Shown one piece after another: positions 1-12,740 of a stretch of 64,000 bases of DNA. The notes under the pieces were generated by a model. The model had not been told where the DNA came from, made no database searches, and saw nothing but the letters and a program-made list of their open reading frames with translations. Origin of the DNA: Puffinus mauretanicus (Eukaryota > Chordata > Aves > Procellariiformes > Procellariidae). Position numbers and translations under genes: made by a program. How positions within the stretch are numbered: position 1 is the stretch's first letter; each line of letters opens with the position of its first letter. The stretch is taken from assembly GCA_023333565.1 (NCBI GenBank), contig JAJKFH010003083.1, positions 248,001 through 312,000 on the forward strand, given 5' to 3'.

Positions 1-340
1 CCCTTTAAGACACCACCACAATTTGTATTAACGTTCCAAGCAAATGAATAAGCTTTGAACAATGAAAGGCATGAAAATACAATAACACACAGGAGAAGAT
101 TGCACAATACAAAATGTTAGAGAAGCAGCATCCTGGTTTCGGCTGGGATAGCGTTAAATTTCTACCTAGTGCTGTGTTTTGGATTTAGTATGAGAAGAAT
201 ATTGATAACACACTGATGTTTTCAGTTGTTACTAAGTGCCCTGTCAAGGACAGCTTCCATGCTCTACCAAACGCAAAGGCTGGGAGGGAGCACAGCCAGG
301 ACAGCCAGCCCAGCTGGCCAACGGGGTATTCCATACCATG

Positions 341-363
341 TGACGTCATGCTCAGTATATGAA
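341..363 (+). promoter_or_regulatory. LTR core promoter: CRE plus TATA-like box
   Basis: A perfect palindromic CREB/ATF site, TGACGTCA, occupies 341-348. The TATA-like sequence AGTATATGAA follows at 354-363. Both sit where the U3 promoter of this LTR family is expected. Whether the promoter is active in the host is unknown. Confidence 0.6.
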
Positions 364-506
364 TGGTAGGTGTGATCCAGGAAGTACCGATCGCTACTTG
401 GTTATCGGTCAGCGTGGGTGATGAGCAATTCCATTATGCATCACTCATTTTGTATATTTTATCATTATCATTATTAGTATTATTATTATTTTCCCTCTTC
501 TGTTCT

Positions 507-512
507 ATTAAA
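507..512 (+). promoter_or_regulatory. LTR polyadenylation signal (ATTAAA)
   Basis: ATTAAA lies in the conserved context CTATTAAACTGTCTTTATC, at the expected R-region position downstream of the TATA-like box. It is intact and could still end transcripts running rightward. Confidence 0.6.
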
Positions 513-954
513 CTGTCTTTATCTCAACCCACGAGTTTTTCCTCATTCTTACCCTTCTGATTCTCTCCCCATCCCACCAGGGGGTGTGGGGAGTGAGCGA
601 GCGGCTGCGTGGGGTTTGGCTACCTGCCAGGTTAAACCACGAGAAGAAGAAAAGATGGCAAGGCAAAAAATAAAAAGAACATGTAAAATGTCTAGATTAT
701 CTATACAGCCTTGAGTATGGACATGAGAGTCACCACTAATATATCCTTACCTAGGTGCCAAAATATCCACAATAGTTTAACATACAAAAACATACACCCA
801 TATGTCCACCATATCCTTTAAATATGATTCTTCCCATAATTATGAACTAATTAACAGAGTCTACACAGAATGACCAAAAAGATTTTTAAAAAGCCCTGAA
901 TTGGAAACACACCGGAAGGGCAACAGAGGGGGGGAAAAAAACCACAGAAATGTT

Positions 955-1364
955 AGAATCATAGAATAGTTTGGGTTGGAAGGGACCTTTAAATGTCATT
1001 TAGTCCAATCGCCCTGCCATGCGCAGGGACATCTTCAACTAGATCAGGTTGCTCAAAGCCCCGTCCAACCTGACCTTGAATGTCTCCAGGGATGGGGCAT
1101 CTACCACCTCTCTGGGCAACCTGTGCTGGTGTTTCACCACCCTCATTGTAAACAATTTCTTCCTTACAGCTAGTCTGAATCTGCCCTCTTTTAGTTTAAA
1201 ACCATTCCCCCTTGTCCTGTCGCAACAGGACCTGCTGAAAAGTTTGTTCTCATCTTATAAGCCCCCTTTAGGTACTGATAGGCCGCAATAAGGTCTCCCC
1301 AAAGCCTCCTCTTCTCCAGGCTGAACAACCCCAACTCTCTCAGCCTTTCTTCACAGGAGAGGCG
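955..1364 (-). mobile_element. CR1 LINE, 5'-truncated 3' fragment
   Basis: Read on the plus strand this is the reverse complement of a CR1 3' end. It begins with the residue of the terminal ATTCTATG-type repeat (AGAATCATAGAATAG), followed by TTGGGTTGGAAGGGACC, and runs through the familiar segments about CTCCAGGGATGGGGCATC, TTCCTTACAGCTAGTCTGAATC and CTCCTCTTCTCCAGGCTGAACAACCCC. Similarity stops near 1,364, so the copy keeps only about 410 bp and has lost all of ORF1 and nearly all of ORF2. Short 3' fragments like this are the usual form of CR1 in birds. Frames open inside it at 976-1291 are shadows, not host genes. Confidence 0.95.
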
Positions 1365-4300
1365 TGTTGAAGGAAAGAAGTAACCGGTGGGCAGGAAGAA
1401 TGTTTATGCCATATTTATCTTAGCTAGTTTAGGACTAAATCGTGAAAGACTTTCAAACAAAGATAAGAAAGGTTAGACTGCAATTTGAAAGGAAGCCAAA
1501 GTGACAGAATCTCAAGTTTTCTGTTCAAATAGTATTTTGGCATCATCTTTCCAGATGAACTGAAGAGAGCAAGTTTGGAACGGTTTATAGTAGAAACAGT
1601 GACAGAGTCAAAACAAGACACAAAGATGAGAGAGGATTTTTTGTCTGAATGGATAAATGGACTTGTATTTCAGGGAAGTCAGCAAGATTTAGAAATAGCT
1701 GGAACATGCTAAATAATTACCCAATGTTATTCATGGAATAACGAACGGGAAGAGGAGGCGGCTCAGCCTCAATTTTAACCACGTGAAGTTCAGCGTAATA
1801 ACTGAACAACCATAATGAGTTGTTAAGAAGAAGGTCCAAGGTACCTTCTCAAATGCAAGACAGTTAATGACAAAGCACTAGTTTATGCAGATAAAACTAC
1901 CTAGGAACAGGATGAAGCAGCAGATGGCCAGAATACCAACCTGAAAAACACTGACAGAAAAGGGAAGAGTAGAATTGTATACTTTCACAAGATTAATTCT
2001 TTAAAACTGTACATAATGGGATCCTGCAGGTCATCTCCAACTTTCAATTAAACAGCAAAGGGTAATTCAGAAGTCAACAATAATTGCACGGCTTCCATAA
2101 GGAAAGAGCATCGTGATCAAGCCCCAAATTGTACACCTTCCTAAAATGTTGGTGTGTCAGACTCCAAAAATCCACAGCTTACTGAGACTTTACTTGACTG
2201 AACTGTTTAGCCAGTCAATAATTAAAGGTAGCAAAATATACCCGTTACTATGAACTTTTTAGAATGCAAAAGTGCTGTCCATATTTTTCCATTCCACCTC
2301 CCTTTGGTAAGGTCTTTTAACCTTTTACTTAAATATTAATTTTATTAAAGTGGGTTTCCCCCCACCCCTGCATAGCATCACTAATCTTGAAGGGCAAGAA
2401 AGCCTATTTAAATGCATTGAAGTGCATTAGCATGAAAAAATAATGAGTCCTTACAGCATTATAATTTAGGAAGGTGAACTTAAATTAGTTATAACATCTG
2501 CTGTCAAAAAATCTACCCAGACAGGAATCTCTTCAATAAAACTCTGATTTTCACATTTCTGACAAAATTGCCCTAATAGGCTCTCCTGCCATCAGTGTTA
2601 TAGGACCTAAGAAGGAGTCAGGAGCCAAAAGCCTCTGTGTTTTGCTCCTTGCTTCACACTCCCTTTTCCTTTCTAACTGGCAAAGAATTGGGCTGAGGTC
2701 TGCTACAGCACAGGAACAGCAGAAAAGTTTTCTTCAGGATGCACAAGCATCATTTCACTAGTACAAAACCCAAACACCAACCTATTTGCTCCTGCTCTGT
2801 AGCTAATGACTAGTGGTGCTGGCAGTTCATCTGCCAGCACTATATTGCTCGGTTACATCCCACTGCTGAAAGTTCAATGATGCACAAAGGTTACTGCTGG
2901 ATTTGCAAGGTTAATTTTCTGAATTGTACTTAGACCACTGATGGATCTCATTTCCTTACTAAAAAGAGAGATTTTGCCAATAATAGTATGAGTCATAATT
3001 TGGGAAGTTGATCAATATTAATTGGGCATGACCCGGCATACTTATTGCAGTGGAAAAAGGGAAAACAAATAAATGAAAAGGAACAACTGCTCCCAGAACT
3101 ATTAAAGACTATTAAGAACAAATCCTGAAAGGTAGACATTGAGATGAGAGGGAGTTAATGAATTCTTATCTTCTGGACACAAGAAGAAAAAAAACCAAAG
3201 GCAGCTATAGAAACAGAACAAGCACATAGGACTCTCAGCTTCCAGAATTATAGGCTAATAGCATGACCAGAGCCAGCCAGAGGGTAACATTAAAACTAGC
3301 AAGCTAACACTAAAAAGATTACATTTTAAATTTACTCTCTAGTGTTTTTAATACCTCTAGAAGCTTAAAAAAAAAAAAACACAACACACTTTTCTGAATT
3401 ATGTTTGCTTTACAGAAATCTGGTACCACAAGATGCAATACAGCCCATTCCCCACTCAGCCACAGTGTACAGTGGGATTTTGCTGTGTGCTAAACCCTCT
3501 CTGCCTAGTTTTATCTCGGGAATCCTCATGCGTACAAGCAGCATCACTTTTAATCAGGATTCGCTTCTGAAGAAGCAAAGGTGGAAGCACAGTAGTGACT
3601 ATTCGTACAAGGTTGTTGCTCCTACGTGGATCACCAGATAAGAGGAAAACCTGTCTTAAGAATACAAAGCTCCATGTTTTCCTTCATCTCTGCCTGGAAG
3701 CCTCTGGTGCTGCTGCTATGTAAATAATATTTCTCACTTCCTAGCATGCTGGAGAGTTCTCCAGCAAGATTAAAAGGCTGAGCAATGACCCTTCTGGAAG
3801 CCAGTACTGGCTTTGAACCAGTAGACAGTCTAAAGTCAATTCAGTATTTCTTGTTATTGCATCATAGGGCAAAGACAGTTTTCCTGCATTAGATTTTGTT
3901 TTCAAACAACATAGGAAGTTTTGTATCAGATACTGTTTTTTTTCCCCTCTTTTAAAAAAATATTTAGAATCTGTAGTTTTAGCATACAATAAAATGTAAG
4001 TACGGTTGTGTTTGTTTCTAAGCCTACAGCAGCAGCACCTTCCGACAGTGCCTGCCACCACCCTTAGTGCCTCAAACAAGATGAGCTCCCTTTAGGCAGA
4101 GGCTGCTCCTGTAGGGACACAGCAAATGAAGCAGACTGGATCACTGAATTACATGAAAAGACAGACAGTCCTAGAAAGGATATAAACCAAGGAAACTTGG
4201 GGACATGCCCTGCTAAATCTCTCAGGAGCCATTATGCCACACGGCCATTTAGTCAGACTCTTCTTTACAAACAAATCCTTCTGAGACACTCAAAGTTGCT

Positions 4301-7300
4301 TCTACAAATTCTTAAAACAGCAATTGAGAAGTAACCTGTGCAGCGAACACAAGCATCTTACCCATGCAATGTACCTTCCTAAATTAAACTTTGCTCTGCG
4401 CACTCTGCTTACTCCATACTTCTGTTGTGTAGCAAGCTACAGCATGACATATGCAAGGACATTAATTACCAAGTCAGGGAATAAGCTTGGCCATATATTG
4501 TAAATCCTGCATATAATAACTAAGTCCTGCACTTTATAACTAATTTCTCTGTTTCTCCTTTGCCTTCTGGTACACACTTCTAACTGTAGTCTCCTTAGAC
4601 CTCGTTAATTAGGTACCTTAACCTTGCATAAAGACTTTGATGGGAGTCCAATATACTAAAATTAGTTGTTACAAAACCAGAACTATCATTCAGTAGGTGG
4701 TAATAAACCATTTCTCTGCAACCCTGGAGGCACAGGCACTGGCAGCATAATGTCAGACAGTCTGCTCACATAAAAGGTGATGGGAAAAAAAGTGAAATCG
4801 AGACTCAAATCACCTGCAGTTCCCAGAGATCTCACAGCTCTTTTCCACTGAGCTAAGACACCTGCTCCCCTTCTCTGCATGCTTTCCACCTTAATAAATA
4901 TCCCTAAAAAAGCAAAGCCATGGCTGATGGAAATGCAACAAATCTGTTCCTTGAAGGATGCTGCCATGCTCAAGCATGAAATCAGATCGCCACCTTTCAG
5001 AAACACTCATGAAGGAAAAAAAAAAGCATGCTTATTCCAAACCAGCCATTACCCAGTATCAGATCTGAATTCAAGTGATTGCTCCAAATCACATGCATGA
5101 ATTTCGGTCTCCCACATCCTAGGCACATGTGATGATAAATTTTTTAACAAAAACTTTCCCAACCAGTTCTACCCAGAAGACTACTAAGGACAGGATACAA
5201 ATCTCTGTGCGTGCAAACTCTCTTGCTTTCCATTTGGAAGACAATATTCCCAGGATACATGTTGAGAAGGAATGAATGTTGCACAGACACATCTTCTATA
5301 GAAAGGGAGAAAAAATAAAGTAGCAGTAGAGGTTTTAGGTATCACTGGAGGGGATGGATTAGCAGGGCAAAGAATAAGGTTTCAAATATATAGTCTCCCT
5401 GGAGCTTTAACTTCAAATTGAAGCCAGACACAAACCCATCTTTCAACTTAAAAGTGGAGAAACTGCATCTCCTGCCATTTGCCAATGTGGAATTTCCACC
5501 AAGACCATAAACAGTGAAGCCTGTTCCGTTCCCTGTGGATGTTAAAGGACTTTAGGCTAGTTTCTATGAGATACACGTGCTCAGCTCATTTACTGCCTCT
5601 GTTGAAAAGTCTTACCGCCACAGAAAAGACAAGGGTTTTGTGCACAAGCAAAGTGATATTTTCCCCATCCCATAAGATCACTGTAAGTCAGACTGTCAGG
5701 GCTGCGTAGGGAAGCTTGCCTTGTTACTATCTACAGCGCTCGACAAGAAAAGCTTTTGTCGCTAATAATACCCACCTGCTACCCTCTAGAATTACCATGG
5801 AATTCACTTAAAATAGAGCCAAGAACATTAAATTCTGCTGTGCTCCAGCTTCATTATTCAGTACGCTACTAAGCATTCTGCACCAGCCAAAGTTTCTAGA
5901 TTGATTTAAGATATAGCCACAACTAGTAATCAAGTTATGAGGGTGTAAAACATGGATACTGACAGCAATGCCTGCACTGAGAGGAAAAATATTTATAACC
6001 TCAAGGCCAAACTAAGGTGGAAAGTGCTGGTTTAAGTTCATCCACGTGAACATCCAACCAGCCTTGAGGCATGGAGTTGCTTAACTCTCAATACTTACCT
6101 CAAAAGGTGAAAGAATTCTTAATTTCCCACCAGTTACCTGCAAGTATTATGTTAATCTTTTTAAAAATTATCTGGAATTCACTTCTATCACTAAGTAGCC
6201 CTAAGAGCTCTTAAATCAGGGAGAAATAAGTACTGTCGGCAGAGAGCAACCAAACTCAAAATTCTACAGTAAAGAAATACACTTTTTTTATTCATGTTTC
6301 TTCTAAAAACAAAAAAAATCACAGTTCTGTTCTCAAGTGGTGCGTGTTTAAAAGGAAAATACCTGTGCACAGACAAAACCAAATGTTTTGAGTTAACTCC
6401 CTCATTTTTTATCTGCAGTCTTTCCCCCACCCCCAAAAGTATAAAACTCTTATGAGTGATGCTAGTGATGATAGACAGGAGCAAGGGATTCTATCTGATG
6501 AGCAGAAAATAAAAGCAATGTTTGATTTTCCCTAAAAGCCAACCAGATGCTTTAGAATAATCCTAGAATGATCATGATTTCACTGTACTACAGAGAAGCT
6601 GAATTTCAGACTTAGAGTGGTAAAATTAAGACATCAACTCCGGATTATCAGGCAAGAAATTTTGATTTGAAACACTTTTCTTTAAAGAAATGTTCATCTG
6701 CAGTTCACAGTATCTTATCAAAGTATAAATATATTGTAAAAGTAGTCATATATCCCAAGTCTAAGTATTTAGCTGCATTAAATGAATGCTAAAATTCAGA
6801 CAGCAGCTTTTCCGTACTCCCTGCCAATAAATCAATAGAGGTGGCTGAAGTACAATTGAATACTTATTATATATGTTACAAACCTTATTATCTAGAAGGA
6901 AACCTAAATCCTGGTGTGTCGAAGAAGAAATTTCCCTCAGAAGGAGAGAGATTTTTTGCCGCTTATGCTTTTCTAACTTTTGCATTACCGAGTTACAGCC
7001 ATTGCTGCTATATACATTTCCAAATCATACCCAATGGCAAAAGACAACTTAAGCTTTACAAAAATCCTCAGTAAGGATCAGGCTTATAACTGATAGCACA
7101 CAAAGACTGTCATCATCTCTCCTGTGATAGTTAATTCTCCTTAGTTCCAATCACAGGGAACAAAGACAGAATGGAATTCCCGACTCAAGGAGCATTTCAA
7201 GGGAACTTCTGGGAGGTGAGAGAGAAGGAATAAGTATATTCAATCATTATGAAAAAAGTAGAGAGATAAAGGAGGAAAGGGAGGATGGCAGCAGGAAGTT

Positions 7301-9805
7301 TCCATCTCCAACGTCAGCCTGTGGGGAGGAGAACAATGGAAGGAGCCCAACTTTTATCCTTCCTCCTAAGTTGGTAGGAAGCAGGAATGAATGAACTCAC
7401 CATACCAGCTTGAAGATGCAGTGTGTCATTTAGGGTAGAGAGGAGGAATGCAGACTGGAGCTTCCTCAAAGTTTCATTAGCCCTCAAATCCTTGCAGAAA
7501 GGTCTGAGTAGACTGGTATCTCAAAAAGAGCTGGTGCTTCTTCAGGGAATCTGTCAAACGAGCACAGGCAGCTTATTTAAACAGCAGTTTAAGGAGGTGG
7601 AGGGGAAAAGAAGTCCTAACATGCAAGCAGTAGCATCAACCTAAGAACATTCCTCCTGGTGTCATGACATTGGACTGTTAGGCATCCATGGGCAGTAGTG
7701 AACTAAAAATATTCAAAAACAAAGTACTGTTCTCAGTCGGCCTGAAAACTGTACAAGTTGGCAGCATATACTAGTGGCAGCATGCCCAAACAGTGAGGGA
7801 CAAGGTTATGGCTCAGTCCCTGAGCGCTTGCCAACATCTGGCAGCAGATGCTAAGGGAACACATGCTTCCCATTACACCAGCCGTTAGAGGATACATTAG
7901 ATAGGATCCTGCTCCCAGAACTATCAAGCATTAGCACAGAGCACTTATGATCAAGACTGTCAAGGCAGAGGGGCAAAGCATCTTTTCAGAATACCTCTCC
8001 TTAGCTGCTGCATTTAAATGCATTCCAATTGATTACAGACTACGGTAGCATTTGAAACATCATGTCTTGTTTTTTTCTATACATCTTACTATGTCGGGTT
8101 TTTTTCCCCTATCTGTGTAAGAATCCGAATCAGATAAAACGCAGAACATTAACTTCAGAATACCAAATACAGCACATGGCTGTTCCTCTGACATTCTTTT
8201 GTGACTGAATTTACAGAGAAATTATGATGATTTGGTAGAATCAATTCTACGGCTTCAACATAAAGAAACAAGCTCGTAACAGCTGAGTGAAGGAATCCTT
8301 TTCTTAGATACCTCCATTGCTAACTTCAGCGGCCAGCGTTCCCACGAATACTGGTGGAAGGCGTGCTATCGTTTGGTGCACATACCACCATCACCCGCTG
8401 CGTCTGATCAAAAAGAATGAAGACAATCAGATTTACAGAGGCACAAAGATGCAGATGCCTAAGCACCTAACCCTCATAGATACACAGGCTACAAATAAAT
8501 ATCCAAGAAGACAGGAAATATTACAACTACATACAGGAGACGAGCTGAAGTTAACAAGCACTTGAATTCTCTTGAGTCACGCAGCGATCAAAGCCTTGAC
8601 TTAGTTCTACACCCTACGGTTTAGACATATCTCCACAGTTGACTGAAAAGAACAAAGTAACTGTAAATATGCATTTTATATCATTTTAATTTACAAGAAC
8701 ACTCCGATACTTGAAAAAAGTACATTTCATTAACAGTTTTCAGGCATCTGACAAAAAGATACTAGTGTATTGAGCACTGCTGTCCTTTTCATTTTCATTT
8801 TCTTAAGCAAAAGAAAAACAGACAGAACAAGCACTATTACTGAACAATGTCTGTACATGCAAAGCACATTAACAGACACATGAACAGTATGAGACCCGGT
8901 ACTGCACAAAAGTGCCTTTGCTAAAATTAGAGCTGCAGAACAGCAACATAGAACTGTTGACAACTGGTCAAAAAGGGAAGAGAAAATGACAGATAATCTA
9001 CTTTAGCCCCTACTCCAGGATGTACCTGCACTAAGAAGACTTGGTTTGGCTAATGGTTTAAAAACTGAGGATAAAGGCTGTATACTCTGCCTGGCAATTC
9101 CTGCTAGGACTTCACTATCTCTAGCTTGCATAGTTGTTCTGAACACTTACCTGTACCTCCTGTGTTAAAATTTACACCTGCAACTTCACATCCACTGAGC
9201 CAATATGAATAGCAAGGTATTTCTTTCCTATCCGCAGCAGTACCGTATGTCTGAAGACTGCTACAGCTCTTTAGTCAGCCACTACCAGTGGCTCAAGAAG
9301 ATGATATGCCATGGCTCCAGACTCATTGCCAACTTTCACAGTACTCTGAAAAAGTACCAAGTTACTCTTGCCCAGTTTCTACACTCCTTCCTAGGCTTCT
9401 GCTGTGGGCCACCATTAGAGAGAGTTCACTGGACCACGCTGTGACCCATTACAGTTGTTCTTACACTACATGTTCTCTTGACTGGATAACTCAGTTCCTT
9501 CTGTGAGGAAACGCTGCTCACGTTTCCTGCACTTTCCACAGTTCTGCTGCTCTCTTCCAGAAAAATTTCATCTGATTTTTCTTAAGGTATGTCTATGACT
9601 AGATATCGTAGTTATTAGTCTTCCCACTGCGAAGGAGACCAAAAGGGTCGTTTCTGTGCTTCTTACAGGAAATGCTCTTGTTACATTATATCCTAGTACA
9701 ACGGTTACTTCTTTTCTTAACAAAGTGACATTATTGACCCATGTTTACCTTGCCTCTTTCCTGCAGAACTCTCTCAGAGTGTTCCCCATCTTGTTTTTCT
9801 GCAAG
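1365..9805. other. No gene or recognisable repeat seen
   Basis: AT-rich DNA with only short, non-overlapping chance ORFs. I noticed an A13 run at 3,367-3,379 and a small perfect hairpin (7-bp arms, 2-nt loop) at 8,235-8,250. A fair splice acceptor at about 3,415 precedes a 79-codon open stretch on the plus strand, but it has no convincing donor and no recognisable protein character. Confidence 0.5.
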
Positions 9806-9897
9806 TTATTCTTCCTGCTTTAGCCTGGAACACTGTACGTGTCTCTTCTGACTTCTCCTAAATGCCTTCTCAACTTTGGCAATAACGTTTTGGATTC
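9806..9897 (-). other. Candidate terminal coding exon, unrecognised
   Basis: On the minus strand a good acceptor (pyrimidine-rich CACCCTTACCCCACAG) is followed by an open frame to a TAA at 9,806-9,808. The segment would encode about 30 residues rich in lysine and arginine, with IQNVIAKVEKAFRRSQK near its start and LKQEE at its C-terminus, helix-like in composition. It lies about 2.8 kb downstream, in the minus direction, of the CpG island at 12.7-13.2 kb. I see no AATAAA just after the stop, which weakens the case. It could equally be a chance pseudo-exon. Confidence 0.15.
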
Positions 9898-12058
9898 CTG
9901 TGGGGTAAGGGTGACAAAGCCTGTAACATTCAAAAAATCTGATGATGGTCTCAGGAGTAGAGTCAGGAGGGCGAACACCTCCATTCTCCCTGGCTGGGCT
10001 AAATCTTCCCTGAGACAGGAGTAACACAACTTCCCTCATTTACCATCGCCTTCTTGGGACCACATTGCATTTCAGGAAATGTAATCCTTCTAGGATTTCA
10101 GCTCACAGGAAACAGAGTGAGAGGAAGGGCGCGCTTCCTACGTGGTAAAGATTTACAGAACTACATATTAATGTTTGAGGGTTTTTAACCCAATTCATAT
10201 ACTTCAACACATCCAAACACTCCATGTCAATTCAATAAAGCAAAATATTCTACATCAGTTTTTCAGATTGGGCAAAAATATTTTCGGTCAAATGCAATAT
10301 GTGGCAACATTTTCCCATGAGAAAGTTTCTGCTTTGTAGCTACCTCCATTTTCTGTTAAAAGTCATTCCTACCAGGCGCTGAGCAGGACTGCATGCTAGG
10401 GAAACATGATGGGAGGAGAACGTAAATGTTGGGGAGGTAGGAAAGCAGTGAAGAACAGAAGTGAAACTTGACCGGTTATTTGAAATAAAGGAAGCCTGAA
10501 TTAGTCATCCATGCGCAAACTCCCAGCGGATGATGATTTTTTCCCCTTATAATTACTGTTTGCCAACTCCAGTCACGTGTGCAGTCACTGGTTTAGTAAG
10601 TGCCATTTTGGTCTGCAATAGTGTTACTTTAAAAGCCAGAATATAATATAATAGGAAAACAACTGTTTCTTCAATATAGCCTATTTTCCTCAAGACATCA
10701 ATTTTGCACTAGTTACACCAAATTTCTTTACTCCTTTACTGCAGGTACACTATAACCACCATTTTCAACATTCTACAGTTCTTGTCAGTTTATAGCCCAT
10801 GCCTTCCTTATATTAAATTACCTGGACAAGACAGAGAATCAAGAGTGCTCTATGCAGCAATAAAAGGGAAGAACAAGCCTCAGGAAACTACTGGAACAAC
10901 CTGCAACCCTCAGAGCTTGCTGAAGCTTGAGCCACAACTGAAGACTCAAGCTGAAAGTAAAGCATGTTTAAATCTCTTCAGCTGCCTCCCTGACTGTTCA
11001 CTGACTACCTGGCCCCAGATCTCATCTGTTTACCTAGCTTAAAAAAAGTACACTGAAGTAAAGCTTCCCAAAGTACGTATTGATCCCTTGCTTTCATGTG
11101 TGTCTGTTCTGAAAGCCGAATTTTCCTGGCTGTGATCTACCAGCTATTTTCAGAACTGCTACCAACTATACCACCAAGATAAGAAAGTTTCTAAAAGAGC
11201 ATTGTTATTGTGCTATTGAGCACAACAGTTAATAACTATTTGCTGTCAGGCTTTTTAAGTCACTTATTCTACCAGAGCTGCTTCACGTTCCATACCTTCC
11301 TGCATGCTAATTTGGAACATAAATTCTTTTCAGCTGTATCTCATTACTATACAAAATAAGCTGATCACTCCTCTATCACAATTACTCCAGTTCATCCTCC
11401 CCTTCTATTATCTTCAGTGACAAACTGACAGAGAACTTAAATTTTGCTGGCTTTTATTGTGCCAACAGTACAATAAGTAAACCAAGAATGGGTCTTCCAT
11501 TCTTGGGGGCCCTGAGGGACTGCTAGAGCCACAACGCCCTCAAGTTTTATAGAGCTGTTGCCTATTTCTTTTAGACTCCTTGAAAAAAATCTCATCAACG
11601 CCCTTGTTTTAATAAACGTTCAATCACTTTACTTAGAGCAGTAATTCTCCAGTAGATTTTGATTAACAACAGTCTGAATTATGCTTATGTCATATCTGCT
11701 TTAAATACTAGGAAAGTTACCTAAAACTGTAATTATAAAATTTCGTGTGTATTATATATACAAAAAATAGTATAGTGATATCTGAAGACATATTTTTCCC
11801 TAATGTTGTAGTTCAGTGAAGGTACCACAGATGTTTTTACTTTTTACAGTTTTTTTTAGTTAAGGAATCATTTTAGAAAACCACGGGTTTGCTTTTCTAG
11901 ATGCTTACAAGAAACAGGTTACTGATGAAGGCATTTTTCAGAGAAAATCAAGACAGACATAACGACCACATCAGGATGGACACTCTTTCCCCACCAGACG
12001 CAGATTTGCGGATGAAACCAGAGCCAGATCCCAGACTGCTAGGTACCAGCATTACTAT
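9898..12058. other. No gene seen
   Basis: AT-rich sequence without a recognisable element. Short chance ORFs only. Confidence 0.45.
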
Positions 12059-12100
12059 AGCACACTATCGTAGCTATGTAGCACACTATGGCAGCTATAG
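12059..12100. repeat. Two-copy 21-bp tandem repeat
   Basis: Two adjacent imperfect 21-bp units, AGCACACTATCGTAGCTATG(T) and AGCACACTATGGCAGCTATA(G). The unit is a multiple of three, so in the plus frame it reads as a seven-residue repeat, AHYRSYV/AHYGSYR, within an open stretch from 11,901 to 12,344. I do not think that stretch is a gene. Confidence 0.75.
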
Positions 12101-12636
12101 GAGGGCACTGCAGCTCCCCAAGGTGCCAGCAGTTGGGTATTTGGATATAGCTGGTAGTGCCTTCCTAGCAACATGCTCCGGTTCTCTGAGGAAGGAGGCC
12201 AACACCCGACGCCGTACAGATACTAGAAGGGGAGTTGCCTTCTTCACCCACAGCGAGGTGGGGCTGCCGTGTGCCCCCAGACCGGGATGGCTGAGGCAGG
12301 GGGCAGGCTGCAGCCACCACCACTGTCCTGAGCCCACACGGTGAAGGTACAGCAGAAATAGTGTTACCTTTCCCAGTGTGAAAGAGAGCCAATGCATCCT
12401 AAAACAAAGATTGACGTTGCCTATTTTAATGGCCAAGCTCCCTTACCTCTGCTGGCTGGGCTTTGGTCGAGAAGGTTGGTCACCCTATTTAGCTTGTAGG
12501 AATATTAAAGTGCTGGGGCGATTAGATCTCCTATCTGCACCTGAGGGGGGAAAAGGAACATAAATACACCAGTTCCAACCTGCTGGATGAAAAATGAAGC
12601 AGTACATCAGGGTTATTCCCGGTGCTCAGAGCCACG

Positions 12637-12738
12637 TCACCAAGAAAGCTGCCAGTGGTAGACAGTCGGCAGCTCTGGGGCCTGCCCCTCAGCCGCCGCC
12701 ATCTTGTCAAACGAGGCCATCTTCCTGCCCGCTGCCAT
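12637..12738 (-). CDS. Candidate start of a protein-coding first exon, unrecognised
   Basis: From the first of three in-frame ATGs the minus strand reads MAAGRK, MASFDK, MAAAEG and then about 15 more residues to a TGA at 12,637-12,639, 33 codons in all. N-termini of the MAAAEG type over a YY1 site are common in vertebrate housekeeping genes with CpG-island promoters. A possible donor (TTCTTG|GTGACG) overlaps the stop, so the frame may continue into a spliced exon to the left. The alternative is an untranslated first exon or simple promoter sequence. No downstream exon could be linked to it by phase, and the product is unknown. Confidence 0.2.
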   Translation of the reverse strand: MAAGRKMASFDKMAAAEGQAPELPTVYHWQLSW

Positions 12739-12740
12739 CT
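12694..12740 (-). promoter_or_regulatory. Three YY1-like ATGGC motifs at 18-bp spacing
   Basis: On the minus strand ATGGC occurs with its ATG at 12,738, 12,720 and 12,702, exactly 18 bp apart. The last, AAGATGGCGGC, is a full YY1 consensus; the middle one, GAAGATGGCC, is close; the first, CAGATGGCAGC, is weaker. Because 18 is a multiple of three, all three ATGs share one frame. The last ATG has a strong Kozak context (A at -3, G at +4). Confidence 0.6.

Larger units (their letters stand above)
134..644 (+). mobile_element. Solo LTR of an avian ERVL-like endogenous retrovirus
   Basis: The stretch matches, from memory, a long terminal repeat family that is abundant in bird genomes. It starts with TGGTTTCGGCTGGGATAG, then has a perfect CRE (TGACGTCA, 341-348), a TATA-like box, a (TTA)n-rich segment, an ATTAAA polyadenylation signal and a tail containing GAGCGAGCGGCTGCGTGG and GGTTAAACCACGA. 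The order U3-TATA-polyA signal gives plus orientation. No gag, pol or env reading frame lies on either side, so this is most likely a solo LTR left by LTR-LTR recombination. The ends are approximate: the usual terminal CA is not clear at the 3' edge and I could not identify a target-site duplication. Family assignment is from recognition, not from a database search. Confidence 0.88.

Noticed and set aside
645..954. Possible retroviral internal region after the LTR
   Set aside because: No primer-binding site or gag-like frame between the LTR and the CR1 fragment; the LTR looks solo.
976..1291. ORFs inside the CR1 fragment
   Set aside because: They are the reverse-strand shadow of the CR1 3' end, not genes.
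8225..8290. Box C/D snoRNA-like pattern (ATGATGA ... CTGA)
   Set aside because: No terminal stem and no D' or C' boxes. The internal 7-bp hairpin does not fit a C/D snoRNA.
11901..12344. 147-codon plus-strand ORF containing the 21-bp repeat
   Set aside because: No domain, overlapping minus-strand frames and no splice pair. The open frame is likely due to local GC rise and the tandem repeat.
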